Source of the DNA: Anaerolineales bacterium | GTDB lineage: Bacteria > Chloroflexota > Anaerolineae > Anaerolineales > Villigracilaceae | NCBI GenBank assembly: GCA_017882065.1 | Contig: JADGQD010000115.1 | Span: 1 to 6,666 of the forward strand | DNA length: 6,666 bases | Reading direction: 5' to 3' | Part shown: positions 1 to 6,666 of the stretch, piece by piece | Layout: each line of letters opens with the position of its first letter | Numbering within the stretch: the stretch's first letter is position 1 | The notes under the pieces: generated by a model | Told to the model about the DNA's origin: nothing | The model's database searches: none | Seen by the model: the letters and a program-made list of their open reading frames with translations, nothing else | Made by a program: the position numbers and the translations under genes

Positions 1-1292
1 GGGTAGGAATTGAACGCGCCGGGATAGACGAAAGACACCTTGCCGTCTTTACCCAGCGGCCGCGGCGTGAAAAAACTGCCCAGCGGGGTTTGCCAATCCG
101 ACTGCTTCTCAAACGCAACCGGGATGCCTTTCACGGCAAACCCGATCTCACGCAGGAGTTCGTCGGGAGTTTGACCGAGCAGGCAGGCCACGTACTCCGC
201 AGCAGGTTTCTCCAGAAGGTACTGCCGGTATGCGTCCTGCGCGGCTACGGCCAGGTTTGACCCGGCGGTAAGGTTCGATTGCAGAGCCGTCAGCTTTTCG
301 AGCAGCTGCCCGACCGAACTGGCCGTGAGGGGGAAAAGGCGCAAATCCTCCTGCCTCGGCGCTTCGACGCGCTGGGGAGCTACAGAGGGTGCGTCACAAA
401 AAAGGATATGCGTAAAACCGCCGTCCTTTGCGAGAAGATTCAGACCGGCATAGCGTTTGTCTTGGCTGGCCGGGATAAACCAGGCGCGCGACTCGGTCGG
501 CACGTAGAACGGCGAACGCTGCCAGGCGTCCGGCTGCGCCAATCCGCCCCAGCCGGGAGCGCCGGGAATGACGCGCCGTGAAAGGCACCATATTGTTTTC
601 ACCACCCCAAGCAGGCCCGCCAGGCTGCCGCCCAGTGCGCAGGTCAGTGGATGCAACGGGCCAAACGCGTCCAGCAACCCATTCACCTCATCGGCGCGGA
701 TTGCCGCGCCCGCCAAAGTCGCTGCCTCGATCAGCCCGATTGCCTCCGGCCGGACACTGGAGGCCCGGCGCGCCTCCTGCAAAACGCCGGAGATGGTCGC
801 AGCGCTCAGGGGGCCGTCTGCTTCGGCGGCACCAGTCACCAGCGCGTAGACCGGCCTGGCATTATCCAGCGCAGACTTGCGTTCTGCCACCAAGAGCGCG
901 CAAACCGCCTGCGGGTCTTTCTGGACTTCGACCAGCAGGACGACATCCTCGCCCCCGCTCTCGAGCCAGTCTGAGGCCATCGCCAGGGCAGACGGTACGG
1001 TTGAAACTTCCTGGACCCGGGAGCCGGTCCCGCTATCCTGGAGAATCCGAGCCAGGGACGGCGAAAGACTGACAACAGGCACCCGTCCAATTGCCAGACG
1101 AGCCTCCCCGCATAGTTGCCGGACCGACTGAACGGCGGCGGCTTCGAGAGTTAACGTCTCACTGAATTGACCGGTCACCGGTAAGCCGCGATACACAAGC
1201 CTGCCGAACTCGTCAATGCCTCCCCCACTCGGAACAACGACGGACATCCCGACAATTGCCAGGTTTGCAATGTGATCAAGTCGCCGGATCAT
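1..1292 (-). CDS. pfaB: PfaB-type protein, C-terminus off window (degenerate KS-like domain, then start of AT)
   Basis: The frame is open for 430 codons from the ATG at 1292 with no stop before the left edge (last whole codon 3-5). Residues 8-37 (LANLAIVGMSVVVPSGGGI onward) resemble a KS N-terminus. Further KS-like landmarks are EAATLAG (189-195) where active enzymes have EAHGTGT, GLLGVVKTIW near 235, SPFYVPTESRAW (260-271), and GGFTHILF (291-298) where active enzymes have GGTNxHV. The KS-like part ends near residue 300, about 120 residues shorter than normal, and the nucleophile cysteine and both histidines are missing. After a linker with FPLTASS, the sequence FVYPGAFNSY (421-430) matches the start of the PfaB acyltransferase domain; the AT active site lies outside the window. 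PfaB proteins act as acyltransferases with PfaA and PfaC in PUFA synthesis. Position directly after the PfaA-like genes supports the call. A KS-AT subunit of an Hgl-like cluster is the alternative. Confidence 0.8.
   Translation of the reverse strand, partial: MIRRLDHIANLAIVGMSVVVPSGGGIDEFGRLVYRGLPVTGQFSETLTLEAAAVQSVRQLCGEARLAIGRVPVVSLSPSLARILQDSGTGSRVQEVSTVPSALAMASDWLESGGEDVVLLVEVQKDPQAVCALLVAERKSALDNARPVYALVTGAAEADGPLSAATISGVLQEARRASSVRPEAIGLIEAATLAGAAIRADEVNGLLDAFGPLHPLTCALGGSLAGLLGVVKTIWCLSRRVIPGAPGWGGLAQPDAWQRSPFYVPTESRAWFIPASQDKRYAGLNLLAKDGGFTHILFCDAPSVAPQRVEAPRQEDLRLFPLTASSVGQLLEKLTALQSNLTAGSNLAVAAQDAYRQYLLEKPAAEYVACLLGQTPDELLREIGFAVKGIPVAFEKQSDWQTPLGSFFTPRPLGKDGKVSFVYPGAFNSY
1289..1292 (-). 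promoter_or_regulatory. ATGA stop/start overlap coupling the KR-DH gene to the PfaB-type gene
   Basis: The TGA stop of the KR-DH gene (1291-1289) shares two bases with the ATG of the PfaB-type gene (1292-1290). Only a weak purine-rich stretch, GGTGAAAA, precedes this ATG, so re-initiation by ribosomes finishing the upstream gene is the likely way it is translated. This keeps the two subunits in step. The overlap is read directly; the coupling is inferred. Confidence 0.8.
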
Positions 1293-3064
1293 TTTTCACC
1301 GACTTGCACAGGCGCGGCATCCCCCCTGATAAACCGTTTCAGCGCCGGGCTGATCGTGCCTTGAAGGCCCGTGAATTTGGCGAGTACCGCACCCTGAGTA
1401 TCGGTAACGATAATATCCGCTACGACTGACGTTTGGTTATGGGAGATGATTTTCATTTCCACGAGACTTAATGTGCCAAAGGGGATTGCCCGGAATTGCT
1501 CCAGTCTGACGAGGTGCGACGGCAAGCAAGGCGCCTGATAATAACGCTGCGCCCAGATGAGCAACGACTGCACAATCGCATCATACGCAAAAGGATTGTA
1601 GGTCTGCAAAGGAAACTGTCCCTGCCTGTCAGGGGGAATAGACTGAAGCAGGCACTCCAGGACCAACCGATCTTCGCCCAGGCTGATGACGCGCTGCACA
1701 CCCTGGAACGACGGCCCGTGGAAAAGTGTGCCGTCCTCGTAAAGGGCTGCGCCCAGAATGCCTTCGTTTGTCCCGGCAGAGGGCTGTAGATCCACGTTGT
1801 GGATGGTTGTTGGCGGCATTTCCCGCAGCAACGTGACATTCAAACTGTAATGGTACAGGGGACGACCGTTTTTGTTCTTGCTCCAGATGCGGGCAGCGAA
1901 CTTCACCTTTTCTCCCGGAACTTTCTCGATTTCATTCAGTTCGAGGATATGCTCGTGCGCCAGGTTTTCGTCAAAGACGATCCCTTTCAACACTTTGAAA
2001 TCTTCAAGCTGGTAGAAAGTGAACCCGGGGAATAATTGTTCGCAGACACTGGCTATCCAGGAGGCGGCGCAGGTTGCAGGCAGCACCGGATATAACCCGA
2101 TTTGATGGTCGAGCAGGAACGGATTGGCGTCCAGGCTGAGGTGGCGGTGGATCTCGAATTTCTGCAATTCGCCCGAAATATCGCTGGCCGCGCGCATGGG
2201 AAGCTGGCCCACCACAATCTGCACGGGTTGGTCATCAACTGTGTGTTGGGAGGTGATTTCTTTTACCAGCATTTCAGCCCCGGCGTCGGTCGGGATGACC
2301 GTCATATCGCGTTCGGCAAAAGCGCGTTTGAGTTCGGGAGTGACCATCCCGGAATCCCACGGGCCCCAGTCAATGGACACTACGTGACAGGTTGGGTTAT
2401 CCCGCTTGATCTGGTAGGCGGCTTTGTTGAGAACTTCGTTGGCCATGGCGTAATCCGCCTGGCCGATATTCCCGAAGAAACCTACAACGGACGAGAACAG
2501 GACCAGGAAGTCGAGCTGCCCGGCCGGAGCGACCTTCAGCAGGTTGCGCAAACCGTCCACTTTAGGTGTGAAAACGGTCTCGAAATCCTGGATGGTTTTC
2601 TTCTCGATTCTCCGGTCCGACAGGGTACCGGCGCCGTGGATAATGCCGTTAATTTTCCCGAGCCGCTGGACTGGTCCGGCCAGTCCCTTTTGTAAAGTCT
2701 GTACAGGCGCGGTAACGTCCAGGTTCAAATATTCCACAACCGCGCCGGTCTGACGTATCGCCTGGAGCGTGGTTTCTACTTCCTGCCAGGCGCGTATCTG
2801 GCGGAACAGTTTCTCGACAGCCTGCGGGGTGACCTTATTGCCCTCGGCCGTAAGCTGGTTCATTGCACGGCGCTTGAGTTCGGAGTCGTCCGGGCAGTCC
2901 AGCGCCCATTCCGGCAGCGGGTCATTGATGGGTGTGCGCCCCATCAGGATAAATTTACAGGGTATGTGGTGAGCCAATTTTATGACACACTGGGCAGTAA
3001 TGCCCCTGGCCCCGCCGCTCACCAGGACGACCGTATCGGGGGTGATCAAAGTTTTTCCAACCAT
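1289..3064 (-). CDS. Ketoreductase-dehydratase protein, equivalent to the C-terminal part of PfaA
   Basis: 591 residues. The ATG at 3064 fits because the Rossmann strand begins at residue 12. KR catalytic domain, about 12-285: NADPH-binding SGGARGI (16-22), MGRT (41-44), HGAG (143-146), Lys168 in PKVDG, Ser192 in FSSVVG, Tyr205 and Asn209 in GQADYAMAN, and DWGPWDSGM (232-240). All catalytic residues are present, so reduction of beta-keto groups on ACP-bound chains is expected. About 305-575 is a double-hotdog dehydratase of the PfaA type: NPFLLDH with candidate catalytic His320, VLPATCA (327-333), LFHGPSFQG (447-455), and YDAIVQ with candidate Asp495 and Gln499. In known PfaA proteins these domains continue directly from the structural KR half and ACPs; here they form a separate chain starting 5 bases after the upstream stop and must pair with it in trans to make a whole KR. 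The stop overlaps the next start, which suggests coupled translation. Domain calls are strong; independent expression is inferred. Confidence 0.88.
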   Translation of the reverse strand: MVGKTLITPDTVVLVSGGARGITAQCVIKLAHHIPCKFILMGRTPINDPLPEWALDCPDDSELKRRAMNQLTAEGNKVTPQAVEKLFRQIRAWQEVETTLQAIRQTGAVVEYLNLDVTAPVQTLQKGLAGPVQRLGKINGIIHGAGTLSDRRIEKKTIQDFETVFTPKVDGLRNLLKVAPAGQLDFLVLFSSVVGFFGNIGQADYAMANEVLNKAAYQIKRDNPTCHVVSIDWGPWDSGMVTPELKRAFAERDMTVIPTDAGAEMLVKEITSQHTVDDQPVQIVVGQLPMRAASDISGELQKFEIHRHLSLDANPFLLDHQIGLYPVLPATCAASWIASVCEQLFPGFTFYQLEDFKVLKGIVFDENLAHEHILELNEIEKVPGEKVKFAARIWSKNKNGRPLYHYSLNVTLLREMPPTTIHNVDLQPSAGTNEGILGAALYEDGTLFHGPSFQGVQRVISLGEDRLVLECLLQSIPPDRQGQFPLQTYNPFAYDAIVQSLLIWAQRYYQAPCLPSHLVRLEQFRAIPFGTLSLVEMKIISHNQTSVVADIIVTDTQGAVLAKFTGLQGTISPALKRFIRGDAAPVQVGEK

Positions 3065-3069
3065 ACTGT

Positions 3070-6000
3070 TTAGTTCTCCAATTCAGACTGCTCTACCACC
3101 AGGGTAAAACGACCCTTGCTGCTGTAACCAACTTCGCTGATCAACCGGTTCGGGTCGTAGAGTTCAGCCATGATGTGTTCGACGGACGTCACTAAATTGA
3201 CGTCCGGGGATAAATCGATTGCCCGGCAGAAGACCTTGTCCCATTCCAGGTTGAGGGTTTTCACCAGGCCGAACAGGCTGCCGCTGACCGGTCCGAATAC
3301 CCCGGAGGTTGTCAGACCGAATTCGCCATCCATATGCGTGACGGTGACAAATGCGGCGTAATTCAACTGAGCGGATTCGGTCAGGTTTTTCATCAGATAT
3401 TTCGCGACCAGGAAAGCCGTGCGCGCGATTGTTTTCTCGCTCTCCGAGAATGCCTCCGCCGACGTGTCCGGCGGGTCAAGATGGATATACATGCCCGCTG
3501 GTCCATATTCCTGTTGAAGGCTTGCCAGGGTGTTCTGAATACCAGTCTCGGTCAAGTCTTCCATGAGGACGCGCCGGATGTTTTTGGGCATAGGCCTCTG
3601 GTCGCTGACCAGGGCATTGGTCAGCCCCAGCACCACGACTTTTATACCTTGATCGGAGAGCGCTTTGGCCAGGGCCGGGGTCAGGTCAGTGCCGCCATCC
3701 ATCAAGATGCAGGTGCGGTCTTTGGGAAATATCATATCCAGGTGGTCTGGAGCCGGGAGGAATTTCAGAGCCACGACGCCACGCGGCAGGTTGTGAGGTT
3801 CTTCCATAGCCAATTGGGCCTGCGGCGCGGGCTGTTCCCCTGCCGGCGCAGCTGAGGTCAGGTATTCCGTGATCTGGTCGAGCGTGTCCAGTTCGGCCAG
3901 CGCGGCCGTATCTGCTTTGGGCAGTTCAGGGAAACGGGTTTGCAGTGCGCCTAAAATTTCGACCCGCTTGATGGAGTCAATCCCCAGGTCGGCTTCCATA
4001 TCCATACCGGGGTCGAGCATTTCGGTGGGATAGCCGGTTTTTTCGCTGACGATTTCCAGCAGAGCCTGTTTGACGATTTCCACGTCAATGCCCGCTGGGG
4101 CCGGAATAGGGGCTTTCACTGCCATAGTTGGATTTTCCGCCGGTTCAGATGCCGGTATAGAAACCTGCGCTGCCGGAGCGGAAGCCACCATGTGGTCAAC
4201 AATCTGTCCCAGGGTGCGCATTTCGGAAAGAATGGCAGTATCCGCCTTGGGCAATTCCGGGAAGCGCGCTTGCATGGCTCCAAGGATTTCGACCCGCTTG
4301 ATTGAATCAATCCCCAGGTCGGCTTCCATGTCCATGTTCAGTTCGAGCATTTCGGTGGGATAGCCGGTCTTCTCGCTGACAATCTCAAGCAAAGATTGGG
4401 TCAGGATTTCAAGGCTGATTGCCGGGACTGCGCCAGCCGGGGCCGCAGGTTCTGAAACAGCAGCCGATTCCACCGGGGAATGTCCGTTATCGCTCAATTT
4501 TGGGCTAACCGGTTCTGTCAAAGCGGAGGAGATGGGCTGAACCTCGGTCGGTTTGCTGACCGGCGAAGCCACAGGCAAACCCCCCGGGATATTCTGCAAC
4601 TGCATCAGGCTGTTGATTAATTCCGCCTGGCTGTGCAAATACTGCTCGTGCACGCGCAGCGTCTCGGCCTGATACTGGTGGAACTGCGCCATACTGCGGT
4701 CCAGCGTTTGCAGCGCGGTATTGACTTGCTCCAGCGTTTGTTGAGATGGATTGCCGGAGAGCAAGTCAAGTTCCTGTTTGGTGATTTGGCCAAACAGGCG
4801 GGTATATTCGCCGTCATTCGACAGGAACTGGTTGTGGGACTTCAACGTCTCGTTCTGCCACGCCTGAAGCCGGTCCGCCATCTGACCCGTTCCAGCCAGG
4901 TAAACGGTCTGGGCGGACCTGGCAGTCGGGTCCTGGGTCTGAGGCTGCCCAGCCGCTGACGAGGACGCCTTCGGTTCCGGGCGGGCAGCGCCCAGGTCCA
5001 GGGTGTCCTTTTGCGCTACGGCTTTTTCAAAGGCGGTGCGCGTCTTATCTGTCAGGTAAAGCCCGCCGTTCAACATAATGCTGATGGCCGATTTCTTCGC
5101 TTCGATAAAAGGTTTAGGCGGCAGAGCGTAAGCATCATACTGGCGCAAGTCCAGGCCGAGAACGCACAGTTGGGCAACGGCCTCGCGAAACTGGCGGTCG
5201 CTGTCCTTTTTGGCGTTTGGATTCAAAGCCACCGCGGAATGGGGCTTGCCTTCCAGAATATTTTTTACCAGGTTGGTCAGGATGTTCTTGGAGCCGAACT
5301 CGACAAAGATGCTGCCACCCTGGGAATAAATGGCTTCGATCTCGTCCTTGAAGCGTACCGGATTCAGGATATGCTCGGCCAGACTCTGGCGGATCTGTTC
5401 GGGGTCTGATGCGTGGGCCTGCCCGGTGGTGTTCGAATAGACGGGGATGCCGGGTTTGTTAAACTTCACTTTCTTGATCGCTTCGGCAAACGGCTTCTGG
5501 GCATGGTTGACCAGCGGTGTGTGGAAGGCCGCCGAGACGGGCAGTGCAACGACCGAATAACCTTTTTCAACCAGAACTTTCTGGACAGCGGCAACGGCAG
5601 GCGTGGCTCCGGCCAGCACCACCTGGTTGTTGGAATTCCAGTTCGCCAGCGTGATTTCGGGGAAGACCTTTAATTCTTTTTGCAGCGCCGCCAGGTCCCC
5701 CTTGACGGCCAGCATCGTCCCGGCGTCAAAATCGGAGTCGGCGGGCGGAGCCATGGCTTTGCCGCGCGCTTTCGCCAGGGTGAAAAAGGCGTTGTCGTTG
5801 AAAACACCGGCGGCCCACAACGCAGTCAGTTCGCCGAAACTGTGACCGGCGGTGAAGTCGGCTTTGAAACCAGCCTGCTGCAATAACTTATACAGCCCGG
5901 CGCTCAACGTCCCGATCGCGGGTTGGGCGTGCTCGGTGCGAGTCAGGATGTTGGACTGTGACTCCTTCTGAGCGCTATCGAAAGCCGGGATGGGATAAAC

Positions 6001-6666
6001 CACACTCGATAGCGGGCGCAATCCATCGGCGTCGAAGTGAGCGTCCATATCGGCGAAAGCCTGGCGCACCGGCGGGAAGCTGACTGCCAGCTCGCGGCCC
6101 ATGTCCACGTACTGCGAACCCTGACCGGGAAACAGGGCGACCAGTTTGCCTTGCGGGTCAAGTCCGCTCCGGCGATAATACACTCCCGCTGGATGTTCGG
6201 CGCTTTCCTGACCTGCCTTGGCCTTCAAAAGGTCCACAGCCACTGCAAGTTGACTGACGGCCTCGCCCTCATTGGCAGCCACAAAACCCACGCGTGCATC
6301 GCTGCGCGGAATCGTTTTGGCCGTCCAGGCTGACGCCAAATTTACAAATTCCTGCTTTGCCTGCGGTCCGTGCAGTTTTTCAGACCATCCCTGGCAACCC
6401 GTCAGCAGTTGGTCCGGAGTCGAAGCGGAGAGCAGGATAACTTTCGAAGCGGAACTCAGGCGATAGGGTCCGGTATGCTCGCTCTCGTTTTCTTCCAGAG
6501 CCACGTGGAAATTGGTCCCGCCAAAGCCGAAGGAACTGACACCCGCGCGGCGGGCATAGTTGGCCGGTTTCACCCACGGGCGGATCTCGGTATTCAGATA
6601 GAAAGGTGATTTCTCGATTTCGAGTTTTGGATTGGGCGTATTGACGTGGATGGTGGCAGGTAACAC
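3070..6666 (-). CDS. pfaA: PfaA-type polyketide/PUFA synthase subunit, N-terminus off window (KS tail-AT-ACP-ACP-structural KR)
   Basis: The frame runs off the right edge, so the valine codon there (GTG) is probably not the start; 1198 residues are visible. Residues 1-57 are the end of a ketosynthase, with SPFYLNTEIRPW (20-31) and FGFGGTNFHVALEE (46-59); the KS catalytic residues lie upstream, outside the window. AT, about 176-480: GQGSQ (181-185), GHSFGE with nucleophile Ser276, Arg301 spaced as in FabD (binds the malonyl carboxylate) and His382 in AAFH, which favours malonyl-CoA. Residues 585-695 form a Gln-rich helical linker. Two ACPs follow (about 752-827 and 862-937), each with LGIDSIKRVEI; phosphopantetheine sites are Ser788 and Ser898. 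Ala/Pro-rich linkers separate them. Residues 963-1192 match the structural, non-catalytic KR subdomain of PfaA. The chain stops exactly where PfaA would continue into the catalytic KR, which is encoded by the next frame. Role: chain loading and elongation in the cytosol. An Hgl-type synthase is the alternative. Confidence 0.9.
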   Translation of the reverse strand: MLPATIHVNTPNPKLEIEKSPFYLNTEIRPWVKPANYARRAGVSSFGFGGTNFHVALEENESEHTGPYRLSSASKVILLSASTPDQLLTGCQGWSEKLHGPQAKQEFVNLASAWTAKTIPRSDARVGFVAANEGEAVSQLAVAVDLLKAKAGQESAEHPAGVYYRRSGLDPQGKLVALFPGQGSQYVDMGRELAVSFPPVRQAFADMDAHFDADGLRPLSSVVYPIPAFDSAQKESQSNILTRTEHAQPAIGTLSAGLYKLLQQAGFKADFTAGHSFGELTALWAAGVFNDNAFFTLAKARGKAMAPPADSDFDAGTMLAVKGDLAALQKELKVFPEITLANWNSNNQVVLAGATPAVAAVQKVLVEKGYSVVALPVSAAFHTPLVNHAQKPFAEAIKKVKFNKPGIPVYSNTTGQAHASDPEQIRQSLAEHILNPVRFKDEIEAIYSQGGSIFVEFGSKNILTNLVKNILEGKPHSAVALNPNAKKDSDRQFREAVAQLCVLGLDLRQYDAYALPPKPFIEAKKSAISIMLNGGLYLTDKTRTAFEKAVAQKDTLDLGAARPEPKASSSAAGQPQTQDPTARSAQTVYLAGTGQMADRLQAWQNETLKSHNQFLSNDGEYTRLFGQITKQELDLLSGNPSQQTLEQVNTALQTLDRSMAQFHQYQAETLRVHEQYLHSQAELINSLMQLQNIPGGLPVASPVSKPTEVQPISSALTEPVSPKLSDNGHSPVESAAVSEPAAPAGAVPAISLEILTQSLLEIVSEKTGYPTEMLELNMDMEADLGIDSIKRVEILGAMQARFPELPKADTAILSEMRTLGQIVDHMVASAPAAQVSIPASEPAENPTMAVKAPIPAPAGIDVEIVKQALLEIVSEKTGYPTEMLDPGMDMEADLGIDSIKRVEILGALQTRFPELPKADTAALAELDTLDQITEYLTSAAPAGEQPAPQAQLAMEEPHNLPRGVVALKFLPAPDHLDMIFPKDRTCILMDGGTDLTPALAKALSDQGIKVVVLGLTNALVSDQRPMPKNIRRVLMEDLTETGIQNTLASLQQEYGPAGMYIHLDPPDTSAEAFSESEKTIARTAFLVAKYLMKNLTESAQLNYAAFVTVTHMDGEFGLTTSGVFGPVSGSLFGLVKTLNLEWDKVFCRAIDLSPDVNLVTSVEHIMAELYDPNRLISEVGYSSKGRFTLVVEQSELEN
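3076..3079 (-). promoter_or_regulatory. Putative ribosome binding site (GGAG) of the KR-DH gene
   Basis: GGAG lies 11 bases before the ATG at 3064, inside the last codons of the upstream PfaA-type gene. The spacing is somewhat long but usable. It bears on whether the KR-DH frame is a real separate gene or the product of a frameshift: a recognisable site with its own ATG supports a real start, though not conclusively, since GAG is also a glutamate codon of the upstream gene. Confidence 0.45.
3859..4080 (-). repeat. ACP repeat, copy 2
   Basis: Second ACP-coding repeat (residues 863-936; phosphopantetheine Ser898 at 3973-3975). The helix I-II core and the DSIKRVEILGA segment are nearly the same as in copy 1. 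Divergence is concentrated in the third and fourth helices and the flanking Ala/Pro linkers, as expected for a duplicated ACP under selection on its docking surface. Confidence 0.92.
4189..4410 (-). repeat. ACP repeat, copy 1
   Basis: First of two tandem ACP-coding repeats (residues 753-826 of the PfaA-type protein; phosphopantetheine Ser788 at 4303-4305). It recurs 330 bases further along the gene. By hand count 57 of 74 residues are identical to copy 2. The DNA includes exact shared runs of 26 bases (4343-4368 against 4013-4038) and 23 bases (4307-4329 against 3977-3999). Confidence 0.92.
4597..4674 (-). repeat. Helical linker motif, copy 2 (between AT and ACPs)
   Basis: Residues 665-690 (YQAETLRVHEQYL, then an AEL and LMQL ending), about 62 residues after copy 1. 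Nine of 26 positions are identical to copy 1 and several more are conservative (W/Y, K/R, F/Y, I/L). It is followed by an Ala/Pro/Ser-rich flexible stretch (about 694-750) leading into the first ACP. Confidence 0.6.
4783..4860 (-). repeat. Helical linker motif, copy 1 (between AT and ACPs)
   Basis: Residues 603-628 of the PfaA-type protein (WQNETLKSHNQFL, then a GEY and LFGQI ending). They align without gaps to residues 665-690, with shared Q, ETL, H, Q, L, E and Q positions. The pattern predicts an amphipathic helix or short coiled coil. Similar TLRVHEQYL-like segments occur in PfaA proteins; their function is not established. Confidence 0.6.

Noticed and set aside
568..1072. Plus-strand open frames of 93 and 164 residues
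   Set aside because: They overlap each other and the PfaB-type frame. The Arg/Pro-rich translations are typical of an out-of-frame reading of GC-rich coding DNA.
836..1090. Minus-strand open frame of 84 residues
   Set aside because: Lies out of frame inside the PfaB-type gene, which is open for 430 codons and carries KS- and PfaB-like motifs on both sides of this stretch.
2102..2695. Plus-strand open frame of 197 residues
   Set aside because: It is antisense to the KR-DH gene, whose minus-strand translation shows intact catalytic motifs throughout; the plus-strand protein shows no recognisable domain.
3065..3085. Programmed ribosomal frameshift joining the two KR halves
   Set aside because: No X-XXY-YYZ slippery sequence or obvious downstream hairpin was seen in the short region where both frames are open; a separate start or a sequencing error explains the junction more simply.
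3334..3855. Plus-strand open frame of 173 residues
   Set aside because: Antisense to the structural KR half of the PfaA-type gene; no recognisable motif and no plausible promoter or gene context.
6664..6666. GTG at the right edge as the true start of the PfaA-type gene
   Set aside because: The residues after it are the C-terminal end of a ketosynthase, so about 400 or more residues must precede it outside the window; the GTG is simply a valine codon.

Overview
The whole window is coding on the minus strand: three consecutive reading frames of a type I (iterative) polyketide / polyunsaturated-fatty-acid (PUFA) synthase operon, running from high to low coordinates. There is no RNA gene, mobile element, CRISPR array or substantial intergenic space.

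Layout in transcription order: (1) 6666-3070, a PfaA-type synthase subunit whose N-terminus lies outside the window; it shows the tail of a ketosynthase (KS), a complete malonyl-type acyltransferase (AT), a helical linker, two tandem acyl carrier proteins (ACP) and the structural (non-catalytic) half of a ketoreductase (KR). (2) 3064-1289, a 591-residue protein with the catalytic half of the KR and a PfaA-type dehydratase (DH) domain. (3) 1292-1, the first 430 residues of a PfaB-type protein: a shortened KS-like domain without catalytic residues, a linker and the first residues of an AT domain. Genes 1 and 2 are 5 bases apart; genes 2 and 3 overlap in an ATGA. The order matches pfaA-pfaB of known PUFA synthase loci, except that the usual single PfaA chain is broken in two inside its KR.

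Together the three proteins would load malonyl units, carry the chain on tandem ACPs, reduce beta-keto groups and dehydrate them. The other parts of a PUFA synthase (PfaC with KS/CLF and FabA-like DH, PfaD enoyl reductase, a phosphopantetheinyl transferase) are not in the window and may lie beyond its left edge. The product is therefore undetermined; heterocyst-glycolipid (Hgl)-like synthases share much of this architecture.

The organism is a bacterium with moderately GC-rich DNA. Nothing in the window fixes the phylum; an environmental, possibly uncultured lineage (for example Chloroflexota or a deltaproteobacterial group) is only a guess. The most notable points are the KR split between two frames, the low ACP number with a clear ACP duplication, a duplicated helical motif in the AT-ACP linker, and the decayed KS of the PfaB-type protein.
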